Assembly (NCBI RefSeq): GCF_023736115.1
Contig: NZ_JAKQZC010000007.1
Location: 98,822-162,821 of the forward strand
Reading direction: 5' to 3'
Source of the DNA: Salinicola avicenniae
GTDB taxonomy: Bacteria > Pseudomonadota > Gammaproteobacteria > Pseudomonadales > Halomonadaceae
DNA length: 64,000 nt
Shown here: piece after piece, positions 63,980 through 64,000 of the stretch
Position numbering within the stretch: the first letter of the stretch is position 1
Layout of the letters: every line of letters starts with the position of its first letter
Notes under the pieces: generated by a model
Seen by the model: the letters and a program-made list of their open reading frames with translations, nothing else
Database searches by the model: none
What the model was told of the DNA's origin: nothing
Made by a program: the position numbers and the translations under genes

Positions 63980-64000
63980 ACGCCACTCCTTACGGCGGCC

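Overview
The window is a gene-dense, high-GC stretch of chromosome from a gammaproteobacterium. Gene content (groES-fxsA, lapAB-ihfB, sdhE-ygfX, ffs-dnaX-ybaB-recR, tctABC with tctDE, prpBCD with a GntR regulator, several YqjD-type proteins) points to the Halomonas/Salinicola branch or a relative of Pseudomonas. This placement is an inference from gene families and synteny. I see no phage, transposon, integron or CRISPR array, and the window reads as core genome.

Layout: 1-1.3 kb, groL (5' end only), groES and fxsA on the minus strand. 1.4-5.7 kb, a secreted helix-hairpin-helix protein, pyrF convergent with lapB-lapA-ihfB, then sdhE, a ygfX-like gene and a small tautomerase. 5.8-6.4 kb, two small YqjD/ElaB-like membrane proteins. 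6.4-10.7 kb, an RND efflux pump with its adaptor. 11-14.3 kb, a flavoprotein, a YqjD-YqjE-YqjK-like trio and the outer-membrane phospholipase PldA. 14.5-18 kb, a giant MscK-type mechanosensitive channel. 18-25.3 kb, tctD-tctE-SBP-tlyA on the minus strand divergent from tctC-tctB-tctA (tripartite tricarboxylate uptake). 25.5-31 kb, 4.5S RNA, dnaX, ybaB, recR, rnd, ycgL and ycgN. 31-35.6 kb, oligopeptidase B and an unrecognised pair (small membrane protein plus von Willebrand A protein). 35.8-45.4 kb, fadD, hrpA, a FabH-like synthase, mlaA, and a PP2C/STAS pair. 45.6-51 kb, a Bcr/CflA transporter and pstSCAB. 51-54.7 kb, a PerM/AI-2E family protein, trxA, cysB and cysH. 54.9-59.2 kb, a ferric-siderophore-type permease/ATPase pair, pabB and an alpha/beta hydrolase. 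59.3-63.7 kb, GntR-prpB-prpC-prpD (2-methylcitrate cycle). The right edge carries three tandem sigma70 promoters pointing out of the window, probably for a stable-RNA operon.

Regulatory sites stand out: two Pho boxes before pstS, a PsrA-type palindrome before fadD, a Fur-box-like site before the iron permease, two identical-half-site palindromes around the GntR promoter, a heat-shock-type promoter before groES, and several strong bidirectional hairpin terminators. The least explained items are the membrane/vWA pair (33.3-35.6 kb), the PP2C protein with a degenerate receiver domain, the periplasmic binding protein embedded in the tctDE-tlyA operon, and a possible Pho-controlled short transcript upstream of pstS.
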